NCBI GenBank assembly: GCA_024803745.1
Contig: JANJXV010000101.1
Location: 2,101,001-2,165,000 of the forward strand
Length of the DNA: 64,000 nucleotides
Direction: 5' to 3'
Source: Megascapheus bottae
Lineage: Eukaryota > Chordata > Mammalia > Rodentia > Geomyidae
Under the pieces are notes generated by a model, which searched no databases, had not been told where the DNA came from, and saw only the letters and a list, made by a program, of their open reading frames with translations. Both the position numbers and the translations under genes were made by a program. The number at the start of each line of letters is the position of its first letter. Positions within the stretch are counted from its first letter, which is position 1. Shown here piece after piece: positions 35,888 through 44,814 of the stretch.

Positions 35888-36606
35888 ATGATGACTCCCC
35901 TCGATCTCTCAGTTCCATGTGTGACGTCCTTACAGGCACAAAGGAAAACCGTCTCAAATCTTGTCTGTCCTAAGAGGCTGGGGGTACCTGCTTTAATGAA
36001 CTACTTTTGTGGACAAGTTGCCCCCCATGGGCCTCTGCTCAGCTCCCCACTCCTGTCTCCCCAGCAGAGAAAGAAATGGATGCCTTATGTTCTTCATCTA
36101 GTTTTGGCTCAGCCTCACAGAACCAAATCAGCCTTGTAAATGAAACTAGGGGAGACCCCGCCTTTACTGCTGGGGTCACAGGAAGGCCACAGAGACATCT
36201 TGCTGGACCTACATGGTCGCATTCATTTGAATGAGTGACAATATATGAACGTAAGGGATTTTATACTAAAATAAAGTACCTATGTCCAGTTTCTCCTAGA
36301 AAAACCAGTCATCATGGAGCCCACATTCCCCCAGCCCCAAACGCTGCCACTGTTGATGAAGATTAAATGTCTGGACTTCATCTCAGCTCACTTCACATAA
36401 TGTCACTTCTATACCTCATAGACACTGAGTCTGCAGCCTTTCTTACACCTACATTTACAAACACACTTGTTCACAGAGTAGTGAAAGGAACAGACATCAA
36501 CTCTTGGTGGTCAAACCCGCTGCAGGCCATGAACAGCCATCTTTGCTAGATAGTCATCTTGAACTGAAGAGAAGAGCCAAGATTTTTCTGTAGCCTTCAC
36601 CTGGAG

Positions 36607-37097
36607 TGAGGAGGAGGAGGAGGAGGAGGAGGAGGAGGAGGAGGAGGAGGAAGAGAAGAACAAGAAGAAGAGCAGGAAGGAGAGGAAGGGAAGGAAGAGA
36701 ATGAAGAGAAGAACCAGAAGAAGAAGAGGAGGAGGAAGAGGAAGAGAATGAGGAATGATGAAGAGAAGAACAAGAAGAAGAGGAGGAAAGGAAGAGAATG
36801 GGGAGGATGAAGAGAAGAACAAGAAGAAGAGGAAGAGGAAGAGGAAAGGAATGAGGAGGATGAAGAGAAGAACAAGAAGAAGAGGAGGAGGAAGAAGAAG
36901 GGGAGGAGGAGAATGAAGAGAAGAACAAGAAGAGGAGGAGAAGAAGAGAATGAGAAGGACAAAGAGAAGAGCAAGAAGAAGAGGAGGAGGAAGAGGAGGA
37001 GAATGAGGAGGAGGAGGAGGAGGGGGAGGAGGAGGAGGAAGAGGAGGAGGAGGAAGGAAAAGAAAAGGAGGAAGAGGAGAAGGAGGAGGAGGAAGAT
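36607..37097 (+). repeat. About 490-bp (GGA)n/(GAA)n polypurine tract
   Basis: Almost pure purine on the plus strand, made of GGA, GAA and AAGA units with a partly conserved higher-order unit ('gaatgaagagaagaacaaga' and close variants recur at roughly 60-90 bp spacing). All long ORFs here (up to 206 codons on the minus strand, poly-Ser/Leu/Pro) are products of the triplet composition. Confidence 0.97.
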
Positions 37098-37677
37098 GAC
37101 ATTCTCTCTGCATAAGCACCAGCTTTGGCTATGATTAAAGATCATCTCAGAAGAATAGAAACACAAGGGGAAAATGGCAAGAACAATCATAACGAATACA
37201 ATCATAAATACAATCATGTACGGTGGATTGCCGACTGTTCAAAATCCATATCTCCATACCGTTACCCTGCCGTAGCTAACTGGAGCATAAATGTGGGTCC
37301 CGTGTGCCTTTGGTGCCTCTAAGGACTCTGGAATTTCTAGGACCTTAGTAGATGAAGAAAAACATACGCACCCCCAACCCAGGAGTCCGTACCCACCATG
37401 ATGGTTAAGATCAAACAGGTATGGCTCCAAGCCTGACTTGCCCTTATCTCTGTAGCTTCCAGTATATCCCCAGGCCTTGGTTTTTTTTTTTAATCTGTAA
37501 AATGGGTATAACAACAAATGTGCTAACCTGAAACGTTTGTTGGGAAGGACAGATCAGTTTGAGGTGTACAGCATGCTTGGCACAATGTTCTGGCACGCCA
37601 TGGATAGGACTGTGTTTCCATGATCCGTTTTGACATAGGACCATAAAGATCCCAGGGTCTTAATCAGGGGCCGGCTG

Positions 37678-38094
37678 ATGCTGACACAGAATTCAAGAAA
37701 TTCTGCAGCTGGCTCTAGGAACCATAAACGCGAGCAGGGAATGGTCCCAGAAGGAGTTGGGAGAGACATTTTCAGAACCACAGAGGTTCTTACCTCTTAC
37801 ATTCCTCCTCTCCTTACCACCCCAGCTGCCAAGATAAGCCACCTCGAGGAATCATCAGGAAAGAAATATCACATCACAACTGCAGAACTTGAGCATAATA
37901 TACTGCAGACTCAAGAGGGAGAGGGGAAAGAGAAAACTAAAATAAAAACTGTAAATTTATTAGAAGGTTCAATATTTCTGTCTGAAAAAGAAATCAAGAG
38001 TTCTACAGTTAGTACTGAAAATCCAAAGTACTACGTTTGCTACAAGAACTTGAATTTTATTTTACCAGAAACAAACTTTTATATGGATATGTAA
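37678..38094 (+). pseudogene. Unrecognised 138-codon ORF, possible last exon or retrocopy
   Basis: An ATG-started frame of 138 codons, Lys/Glu-rich in its second half, containing KKYHITTAELEHNIL and ending in YYVCYKNLNF...MDM. I do not recognise the protein. A pyrimidine-rich stretch ending 'ccttaccaccccag' at 37826 could be a splice acceptor for a terminal exon covering the last 89 codons. 'aaaaataaaacatg' at about 38107-38120, some 15-20 bp after the stop, supplies a polyadenylation signal. It ends only about 50 bp before the retroviral LTR. It may be a host terminal exon, a retrocopy 3' end without visible A-tail, or chance. Confidence 0.25.
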
Positions 38095-38168
38095 GCTTTG
38101 TTTTATAAAAATAAAACATGAAGTAGAACAAGTAATTGAAATGTGTTGGGGACCGACTGTGGGGTCAA

Positions 38169-38189
38169 TGACCTTGGACCTGACCTTGG
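38169..38189 (+). promoter_or_regulatory. Two tandem NR5A/ERR-type half-sites
   Basis: 'tgaccttgg' occurs at 38169-38177 and again at 38181-38189, inside a perfect 12-bp tandem duplication of 'gaccttggacct' (38170-38193). Its reverse complement CCAAGGTCA fits the extended half-site YCAAGGTCA bound by SF-1/LRH-1 (NR5A) and ERR receptors. Position in U3 suggests an enhancer role; binding is inferred. Confidence 0.5.
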
Positions 38190-38207
38190 ACCTACACAAG
38201 GAAGTAA

Positions 38208-38274
38208 CTCTTATCATGATGACTTTAAGCAATGCCAATCAGCTCTTATCAGGATGACTTTAAGCAATGTTAAT
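38208..38274 (+). repeat. 35-bp-period tandem duplication in U3
   Basis: A 32-bp unit starting 'ctcttatcatgatgac' (38208-38239) is repeated at 38243-38274 with three differences. Duplicated U3 blocks are typical retroviral enhancers. Confidence 0.8.
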
Positions 38275-38354
38275 CCTTTCTCAATTATCCTATATGTGAT
38301 TTGTTTACTATTTTGTATGAATGTAGCCTCTGGCAACTCCCTAGTTTTAAGAAG

Positions 38355-38382
38355 AGTATTTAAGGTCGGAACTTAAAATAAA
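38355..38382 (+). promoter_or_regulatory. LTR TATA-like box and polyadenylation signal
   Basis: 'tatttaagg' and AATAAA lie about 15 bp apart. The TATA-to-AATAAA spacing is short, implying a compact U3/R arrangement in which R starts near or after the AATAAA. Confidence 0.5.
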
Positions 38383-38466
38383 TGGGAGAGTCTTAGGCGG
38401 GAGTCTGGAGCTCACAGTCTTCTTGGACTGCTGACTTGGGCTATAGTCCTCCCGAACTCCATCTGT

Positions 38467-40338
38467 TTGTCTCTCTTCTATTTTTTCCTAGTCCTTGCCC
38501 CTATTTCAGGAATCCCAATCCGCGAACCCTGGTTTGCTGCCGGCTGGCCCCGGCTCTTTGATCTCTTAAAAGGAGATACCAACCCTACATCCTTGCGCAA
38601 TTTAAATCCCGACGCCGAGAGGGCCATCCAAATCGTAGAAAAGGCAATTTCCCAGCAACAAGTGAACTATTGTGACTACTCTAAACCATGGGGAGTTTAC
38701 ATTTTAGCTACTTCTCACTCCCCAAATGCTGTATTGTGGCAGGATGGCCCACTTTTATGGCTTTATCTACCATCAACACCCGGCAAAGTGCTGACCCCCT
38801 ACTACGAATTGGTAGCTAATCTGATACATATGTGCCGAGTGGATTCCCGTAAATATTTAGGTCAGGAACCTCATTTTATCTGTGTCCCATATAATTCACA
38901 ACAACAAGATTGGCTATTTGCCCATTGCGATTCTTGGGCCATTGCTTGGGCCAATTATACGGGAAAAATTTTGCATCACTACCCGTCTAACAAACTCCTC
39001 CAATTTGCTGCATGTCATACGTTCCTATGTCCTTCCATAGTACAGGCCTCGCCTTTATCTTTTGCTGCTTTAGTATTTACAGATGGATCCTCTAATGGAA
39101 CGGCTGCTTTGACCATTAATGGGAAAACTCAATCTTGGGTTACGGGTTTTTCCTCCGCCCAAGAGGTAGAGTTAGAGGCTGTTTTACAAGCACTCGTCCT
39201 GTTACAAGACGAGCCCTTTAACTTATACTCAGACAGCCAATATGTAATTCGTGCTCTTCAAGTCATAGAAACTGTTCCCTTTATTGGAACTACTAACTCC
39301 AATATCCAGACCCAATTTCGCCAAGTACAAACTTTGCTTTGTTCTCGCAACCACCCCTGTTTTTTTGGCTTCATTCGAGCTCACACTAATCTTCCTGGCC
39401 CTTTAAGTGAGGGTAACGCAGTTACTGATTCTTCCACCAGAGTTTATTTAACTCAAGTTGAACTTGCTAAGCAGTCACATGCCATCCATCATCAAAACAG
39501 CCGAGCCTTGCGCCGACAGTTTAAATTATCTAGAGAAGCGGCAGGTCAAATAGTTAAAACTTGCTCCAACTGTGTGCCCTTCTCACCAGCTCCTCATTTA
39601 GGTATAAATCCACGAGGACTGCTTTCTAATCACATTTGGCAGATGGATGTCACACATGTTCCATCATTTGGCCGATTAAAATATGTTCATGTTACTGTAG
39701 ATACTTATTCTAATTTTATCCTAGCCACCCCCCTTGCTGGGGAAGCTACTAAACATTGTATTTCTCACTGCATTCGATGTTTTGCTGTGATGGGGATTCC
39801 CTCGCAAATAAAAACAGATAATGGCCCTGGCTATGTAGGCCAAGCATTTCAGTCCTTCTGCCATTCTTATAATATCACTCATATTACAGGCATTCCTTAC
39901 AATCCTCAAGGTCAAGGCATCGTGGAGAGAGCTAATGGATTATTAAAACATCAAATTGCTAAAATACAGAAAGGAGAGTCGTATCCCGCTACTCCTGTGA
40001 ATATACTTAATCATGCTTTATTTGTTTTAAATTTTTTGAATCTGGATTCAAATAATTTATCTGCTGCTCAGCGATTCTGGGAAAAAAGAGAGCAGCGTGC
40101 TTTTGCCTTAGTAAAGTGGAAGGATCCCCTAACTGGTGCTTGGCATGGACCCGATCCTGTTCTAACCTGGGGTCGAGGGCATGTATGTGTTTTTTCACAA
40201 GGAGAAAATGACGCCCGCTGGCTGCCTGAACGCTGCGTTCGGATCGTGGAGAGTGACAGTGGCCATCCAAGCAGCGACTCACTGGGCCTACACCTCCAAC
40301 CCTCCAGTGGTGCATCCTGCGACGTGGGAAGGACCTGA
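38467..40338 (+). CDS. Betaretrovirus-like Pol 3' half: RT connection, RNase H, integrase
   Basis: 623 codons with no stop or frameshift. Residues about 20-195 are the RT thumb/connection (LFDLLKGDTNP, PWGVYIL, LWQDGPLLWLYLP). Residues 200-325 are RNase H with its four carboxylates D206 (FTDGSSNG), E235, D256 (SDSQYV) and D321 (VTDSST). The integrase zinc motif is H338/H342 and C366/C369. The catalytic core has D394 (WQMDVTHV), D451 (KTDNGPGY) and E487 (GIVERAN), an exact D,D-35-E. The C-terminal DNA-binding part (WGRGHVCVFSQ...WLPERCVRIV) is present. The frame opens at TTG with no ATG before residue 122: in an intact virus this part is made by Gag-Pro-Pol frameshifting, so the ORF is a truncated relic rather than a normal gene start. 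RT polymerase motifs are deleted. Codon use is AT-rich, as in many ERVs. Expression or activity cannot be judged from sequence. Confidence 0.9.
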   Translation: MSLFYFFLVLAPISGIPIREPWFAAGWPRLFDLLKGDTNPTSLRNLNPDAERAIQIVEKAISQQQVNYCDYSKPWGVYILATSHSPNAVLWQDGPLLWLYLPSTPGKVLTPYYELVANLIHMCRVDSRKYLGQEPHFICVPYNSQQQDWLFAHCDSWAIAWANYTGKILHHYPSNKLLQFAACHTFLCPSIVQASPLSFAALVFTDGSSNGTAALTINGKTQSWVTGFSSAQEVELEAVLQALVLLQDEPFNLYSDSQYVIRALQVIETVPFIGTTNSNIQTQFRQVQTLLCSRNHPCFFGFIRAHTNLPGPLSEGNAVTDSSTRVYLTQVELAKQSHAIHHQNSRALRRQFKLSREAAGQIVKTCSNCVPFSPAPHLGINPRGLLSNHIWQMDVTHVPSFGRLKYVHVTVDTYSNFILATPLAGEATKHCISHCIRCFAVMGIPSQIKTDNGPGYVGQAFQSFCHSYNITHITGIPYNPQGQGIVERANGLLKHQIAKIQKGESYPATPVNILNHALFVLNFLNLDSNNLSAAQRFWEKREQRAFALVKWKDPLTGAWHGPDPVLTWGRGHVCVFSQGENDARWLPERCVRIVESDSGHPSSDSLGLHLQPSSGASCDVGRT

Positions 40339-40480
40339 GTTATTTGTGCATGTCAATTGGGACTGCTACTGATCCACTTGTTCTACACATTCATATGAGC
40401 TGTGTTTCTCCTCCTTTTACTATTATGTAGGGACCTTTTAACATATTCATTGACTCTACACAATTTAATATGTGACATTA
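40181..40480 (+). pseudogene. env leader/N-terminal remnant overlapping the end of pol
   Basis: In a second plus frame overlapping the pol C-terminus, a 63-codon ORF starts at 40181 and ends at a stop at 40370-40372. Its last third (HWAYTSNPPVV...TWEGPELFVHV) resembles the beginning of betaretroviral surface glycoprotein, and the pol/env overlap is the expected arrangement. After a frame shift, weak env-like sequence continues with further stops to about 40480. No cleavage site, fusion peptide or transmembrane domain is found, so envelope function is lost. Confidence 0.55.
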
Positions 40481-41590
40481 TTTTGTCTTTACCATCCCTC
40501 TTCTTAATAACCTTTTTTGTAAAAGATGCCCAGGTGAAAAGCAAAGGCCTCCAGAGGTAAGTAGAAGTCGGCCGACCCCCCTGTATGTCTGCGTTTTATT
40601 TTATTTTATTTTATTTTATTTTTGTTTGTTTGTTTGAAAAGGTGCACTGTGGGCCTAAAACAGAGGCCTGGGTGGTCAAGGGACGCCTTGACCCCCCCTC
40701 CCCTTCTAAGTTTCTTGTCAATAACAAGGCATACCTGAGAGTCCCACCAGCAAGACATGTCTAAATCTAAAAATAACTGTTTGGTGAAAACATTCATTTG
40801 AGCTCATGTTTTTTGTGTTAAGTGTATCTGATTGAGTCCAATTTTCTTGTTATATGTCAATGTCTGATTATTTAAAAGTCTCCGTTTCTCTGTCTTGTTC
40901 GTGTTACATATTTTTTCTTGTCCAGTTTTGTCTTTAAAATTGGTACCATTTCTAAGTATGGATCCGTATGGTTTTTCTGTGCGTACTCAAGCACACATCC
41001 TTGTTATTTTTTTTTTTTGAACATTTCTGGGCCTAGCATGGCCGCTCCCCCATGTCTGCAGTTGTAACAAGCCCTGGAAAAATAAATTCCAGCTAAGTTG
41101 CCTTGCAAAAAGTTTTGTTTTGAACCTGGTTCTCACCTGTAAGAGTAAAATTGGCAAAACTCTCTTGACACGAACTTCCGGAAATTGAAAGGCCGATATT
41201 AATTTTGCGCGCTTTATGATCTTTGAGTGTGAATGTGTGTGTATGAGTGAGTGAACATGTTCAAGGTTAAATTGTCAGCATGCTGTATAAAACAATGGAT
41301 AAATTTATACTTAAACACAAAGACAATTGGGTAAATCTAAGCTTAGAACCCCCCCCAAAAAAAAATATTAGGTTTGAATGTTTTACAATGTCTCAAAGGG
41401 TTATTACATTGGTTTAAAGTGAAATTGGTAAAAAAAATCTGGTTTTGTAATACTTAGAGCTGTTTACATTGTAAACATTGTATCCTGTTTAACCCAGAGG
41501 TATTAGGGAATTTGGGATTTATTACCTTTAAAGTTTGGAGACATGTATTTTAGAGATTTAAAAGTAAAATTGTTCATTAATGTCAAAAAA
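40481..41590 (+). other. Unassigned sequence, possibly ERV 3' region
   Basis: T-rich DNA with no open frame. 'ccagaggtaagtag' gives a consensus splice donor at 40556/40557. Segments such as 'tggttctcacctgtaagagt' look LTR/ERV-like but cannot be assigned. No LTR pair detected. Confidence 0.35.
40597..40635 (+). repeat. (TTTTA)n-(TTTG)n microsatellite
   Basis: About five TTTTA units followed by three TTTG units. Confidence 0.92.
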
Positions 41591-41593
41591 ATG

Positions 41594-41959
41594 AATGAAC
41601 TTGATGCTTGTATGACAGCTCTTAAGTCCCATTTAGAAGGTCGAATCAGTAGATTGGAGAAAGAACTCCGAGAGCATCAAGGGAGGTACTTAGAGCCGAG
41701 AAAAGAGCCTCAAGAACCTACTAGTAAGGTCCCAGAACAGCAGAGACAGATCACGTTGAAAACTACTGCAGCTTCTGAAGAATGAGGAATTGCCAGCACT
41801 TCAGATTCACCAACAGCCAATATCAAGCCAACTGCTGTTGTTTCTACTCCAAGTAAAGTGACAACTGAAGCTATGGTTGGGAACAAATCAACACCTATGG
41901 CCAGTAGCCGTCCAATGGTCACATCTGCAACAGTCACCAATCGAACAACTCCGCAGATC
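41594..41959 (+). pseudogene. TPR (nucleoporin) partial retrocopy
   Basis: In one plus frame the sequence encodes a coiled-coil end ([22 protein letters not shown]) followed by [20 protein letters not shown]. Then a TGA stop at 41783-41785 interrupts. The same frame continues with [37 protein letters not shown] and [12 protein letters not shown] recognise this as the junction of the coiled coil and the Thr/Ser/Pro-rich tail of TPR, the nuclear-basket protein. It is continuous over about 365 bp with no intron, so it derives from spliced RNA. It lacks both ends of TPR and has no A-tail. It lies in the same orientation as the retrovirus. It is non-functional because of the stop and truncation. 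The remaining question is whether it is a separate retrocopy or part of the retroviral transcript. Confidence 0.85.
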
Positions 41960-42141
41960 TAAGCCCCAGATGGATGAATCCCCCCCCCCCGAGAGGAATC
42001 GCAGTCAAGGATCGGATAAGAGGGGACGCTCTCTGACCAACCTAAGACAGGGCCTTCAGCTTGATCTGAAGAAGTTCCCCATGACGGGTAAGGCAGAGTC
42101 AGCGATCCACCCAACCTAAGACAAACAAGTCCTCATCTTTT
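41960..42141 (+). other. Sequence between TPR fragment and polypurine motif
   Basis: Homology to TPR stops near 'caacaactccgcagatc'. A C10 run at about 41980 follows, then 'gggacgctctctgaccaacc' and 'gcagagtcagcgatccaccc'. Not identified; it could be retroviral 3' leader sequence. Confidence 0.3.
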
Positions 42142-42158
42142 AAAAGAAAGACGGGGGA
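42142..42158 (+). promoter_or_regulatory. Retroviral polypurine-tract-like motif
   Basis: 'aaaagaaagacggggga' has the A-rich then G-run structure that primes plus-strand DNA in retroviruses and normally abuts the 3' LTR. The sequence after it does not match the LTR at 38145. Confidence 0.4.
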
Positions 42159-42165
42159 GAAATGG

Positions 42166-43599
42166 AGTAATTTTTTACAAGATATATACTTAAGAATGAC
42201 GATGAAGAATTTTATGTAGAGAATATATTTTCTAAATATTTCGTAAGAAAGTTATCTAGTCAGACCACAAAAAATTTGTCAGAATATTTATCTTACGAGT
42301 TGCAATAACAATAACTATCAAATACAGGTTGTAGGGCATGTGCTTATTTTTTTCATCCAAAATCCGATGTATTTGAAGACTGTGCCAATACCCATTGGGA
42401 CAGGTAATATCCAATAGCTTAAATAACAGAGTTTCTATTTCAGATAACGTTGTATATTATCCAGTGTCTGAAGATATATTCTCTTCGGTAATAATGATGA
42501 GGACCTCAATTCAAACATCTGTCATTATTCTGTTCTCACTCCAAAACTGATGATGCCTAAGAGTTTGGAAATATACCAATAAAGATTTGCTATCCAAGAT
42601 AGACCAGACTTTTATCCCTATTAGAAAGTCCAAATAAGGTGAAATTCTGCTCAGTACTCATACAAAAAAAGGAAGCCCTTATAACTTCATGTGCATTTTG
42701 ATTAGTGTAACTTCATAAAGACCAAGATGTAAAAGAATAACGATTTGTTATTTCACAGTGAGGGACGAGAGTACCAGGATTAATATATTGCCAGGCCAAC
42801 CCAGAACAAAGAATAATCAATGATTTCATTGGGGAAACCTGTGCAAATTTGCAGAGGAATCCCATAGTATACTGATGAATGTGAAAACCAGGCTAGGACT
42901 GACTAGTCTTATTGTACAGCTTTAAAGTGTGAAGAGGGAGGAGTGTTGTAAACCAGCTCCCCACGGGGTCTGACAACAATTATTTAAATACTTAAAGTCT
43001 CCAGCAATGGCCCTAAGGGCATACAGAAAAATGAAGAAACATTTAATCAAGAGAATCAAATAAAATCCAATAAAAACAGGGAAAGTCTGTGGCATGAGAG
43101 GAATGGTTCCCTCCTTCACCTCTCCCAGCCTAACAGGATAGTAACTCCATTACAGTCAGACGTAGTCAGAAACATAAGACTCCCCATCCTTCATAAACCA
43201 ACCAAGAGTTATGGTACTTTGGGCAGAGTTCCAGGAGAAATATGAGGAAAAGGATGCCAGCCCTTCTCGTTCAATCCTCCCTTCGCTCAGCTCCATGTTA
43301 CAGAAGGTAAATTCTAATGACTGTAGGTGAGAAGACAATGTTCCTGTATTCCCACTATCCAGACCGTGGGGTGAAATGCTTAGAATACTGGAACTCTGAT
43401 TACAAGGTTTATGGAAAAGCCACCGTAACTGAAACATCATGGCAGCACATGTGGATTAAAGGAACTGAGAATCTGGAAACAAGCCCTTGTGTTTACTATT
43501 GTCTCATCTCCAAAGAGAAAGAGAGATGGGGAAAAGGAGTCCTTCTAGCAAATGGCACTGGAACACCTATAGTCTAAACCAAAAGTACTTAAAATTGTA
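42166..43599. other. 1.4 kb without a recognisable gene
   Basis: AT-rich. Contains 'tgttgtaaaccagctcccca' at 42944, which starts with TG but does not match the upstream LTR. The 86-codon frame at 43317-43577 is unrecognised. Confidence 0.35.
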
Positions 43600-44230
43600 T
43601 TAATGACGCCACCATGAGAGGTAAAAATATAAAATATTTGGAAAGGAAAAATGAGGCATAATCTTCAGGTAAGCATAAATCAAAACCAAGATGAAACATC
43701 TGCCATTCTGGTTACATAAAAGAGCCCCATAAAATCCAGGGTTGGAAAAGGTATCATGAAATCAGAACTCAGAATGGCGGGAACATAAAGAAGTACAGCA
43801 TTTCACAGATGGCCTAACCATTCTTCAGAAGATTAATACAGACCTACATGTGGTCCAGCAATTATACCGTTAGGCACACACCCAAACTAAATGAAATTTC
43901 TGTCACCCACTACTGACAGTAGCGTCAATCAACCCACAGGTGAAAACGACCCAAAGCCCACAAGCAAATAAGCAGTAAGAAAGCATGACAAAATCATGTT
44001 AGAATACTACAACATGAATAAACTCCGAAAATATTATAGTAAGTGGGAAAAATCCTCCACAAAAATATCACATTATATGCTTTCATTGATTTTGAATTGG
44101 TTTTGGTGATTGCTGAATAACTAATCCCTTGATAGTCTAAAAATAGCTGAATTACATAATTTGTGATAGAACTGTATAATGTACAATTTTGTCCTTCAAT
44201 AAAGTTGCACATTTTCTCTATTCATTTCTA
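43600..44230 (+). repeat. Ancient L1 3' fragment
   Basis: Decayed L1 ORF2 end and 3' UTR: 'gtccagcaattataccgtta', 'acaacatgaataaactccga' and 'agtaagtgggaaaaatcctc' follow the usual order. All frames are broken. Confidence 0.7.
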
Positions 44231-44814
44231 CTGTATATATGTGCAATAAACGTACGTGTGTTTAGCAGTGACTACAGAAGTTATTAAGGATCAATATTTC
44301 AAGAAAAATAGTCTAACATAATAAAGAGCCATTAGACTAATTACAGCAGAATAGAGACACCTTATAAAATAACAGAATTCAGAGATGGATGCTACTTGTC
44401 ATCCAAACTGATTTCTATAGGAATAGCAGACAAAGTATCTAAACAAGTACACCAGGGCATACACATGTTTCTGACATTAAGAGAAAGCATATGGCAGGAA
44501 CAGAAACCTTGAATTGCAATCACACAATACTTTCAGGAAAGATGAGGGAGAAATTCTTGACACTGGGAGGAAGGTAGGAACTAGATTGGCTCATGGATCA
44601 GCACAAGTGCAGAACAGGACTTGCTTATTACAAATAGGAACAAGCCAGTTTTATGGCACTGTACCACTTCACACTATGTTCTTTACTGTGGTGTACTGAG
44701 TCCAGTGACTCGGGGAACATTAGGAGAAATTTTACTCTCAGTGACTATCAATCTCTGCAATGTCATTTTCAGAAAACATTCAATAGTCATGTTATCACTT
44801 TGGAGTAAATCTCA

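Larger units (their letters stand above)
38145..38500 (+). repeat. 5' LTR (probable)
   Basis: It begins 'tgttggggaccgactgtggg', the TGTTGGG start common in class II rodent LTRs. A U3 with direct repeats is followed by a TATA-like 'agtatttaagg' (38355-38365) and AATAAA (38377-38382). A T/C-rich U5-like end 'gtctctcttctattttttcc' runs into pol without a visible primer-binding site. The 3' limit is therefore estimated, and the U5 end may have been lost in the deletion. Confidence 0.7.
38145..42165 (+). mobile_element. Defective class II (betaretrovirus-like) endogenous retrovirus
   Basis: Layout in order: 5' LTR; abrupt junction near 38500; pol from the RT C-terminal (thumb/connection) part through RNase H and integrase; env leader remnant; unassigned sequence; an intronless TPR fragment; a polypurine-tract-like motif. 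Missing are gag, protease, the RT polymerase core, most of env and a recognisable 3' LTR. Orientation is plus throughout. The right boundary is uncertain: the last 1.6 kb may include independent insertions. The element cannot encode a complete virus. Confidence 0.75.

Noticed and set aside
36511..37217. Minus-strand ORFs of 182-206 codons rich in Ser, Leu and Pro
   Set aside because: They are translations of the (GGA)n/(GAA)n tract, which lacks stop codons in most frames; three frames are open at once.
38467..38469. TTG as a genuine start codon for the pol frame
   Set aside because: TTG only marks the first open codon after a stop; retroviral pol is normally made by ribosomal frameshifting and there is no ATG before residue 122.
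40721..41340. Second LTR based on T-rich text and 'aaaaataaattcc' at about 41080
   Set aside because: No repeat partner and no TG...CA borders that can be matched.
42940..43160. 'tgttgtaaaccagctcccca' as the start of the missing 3' LTR
   Set aside because: Similar only in the first five bases to the LTR at 38145; no TATA, AATAAA or duplicated block follows in the same order.
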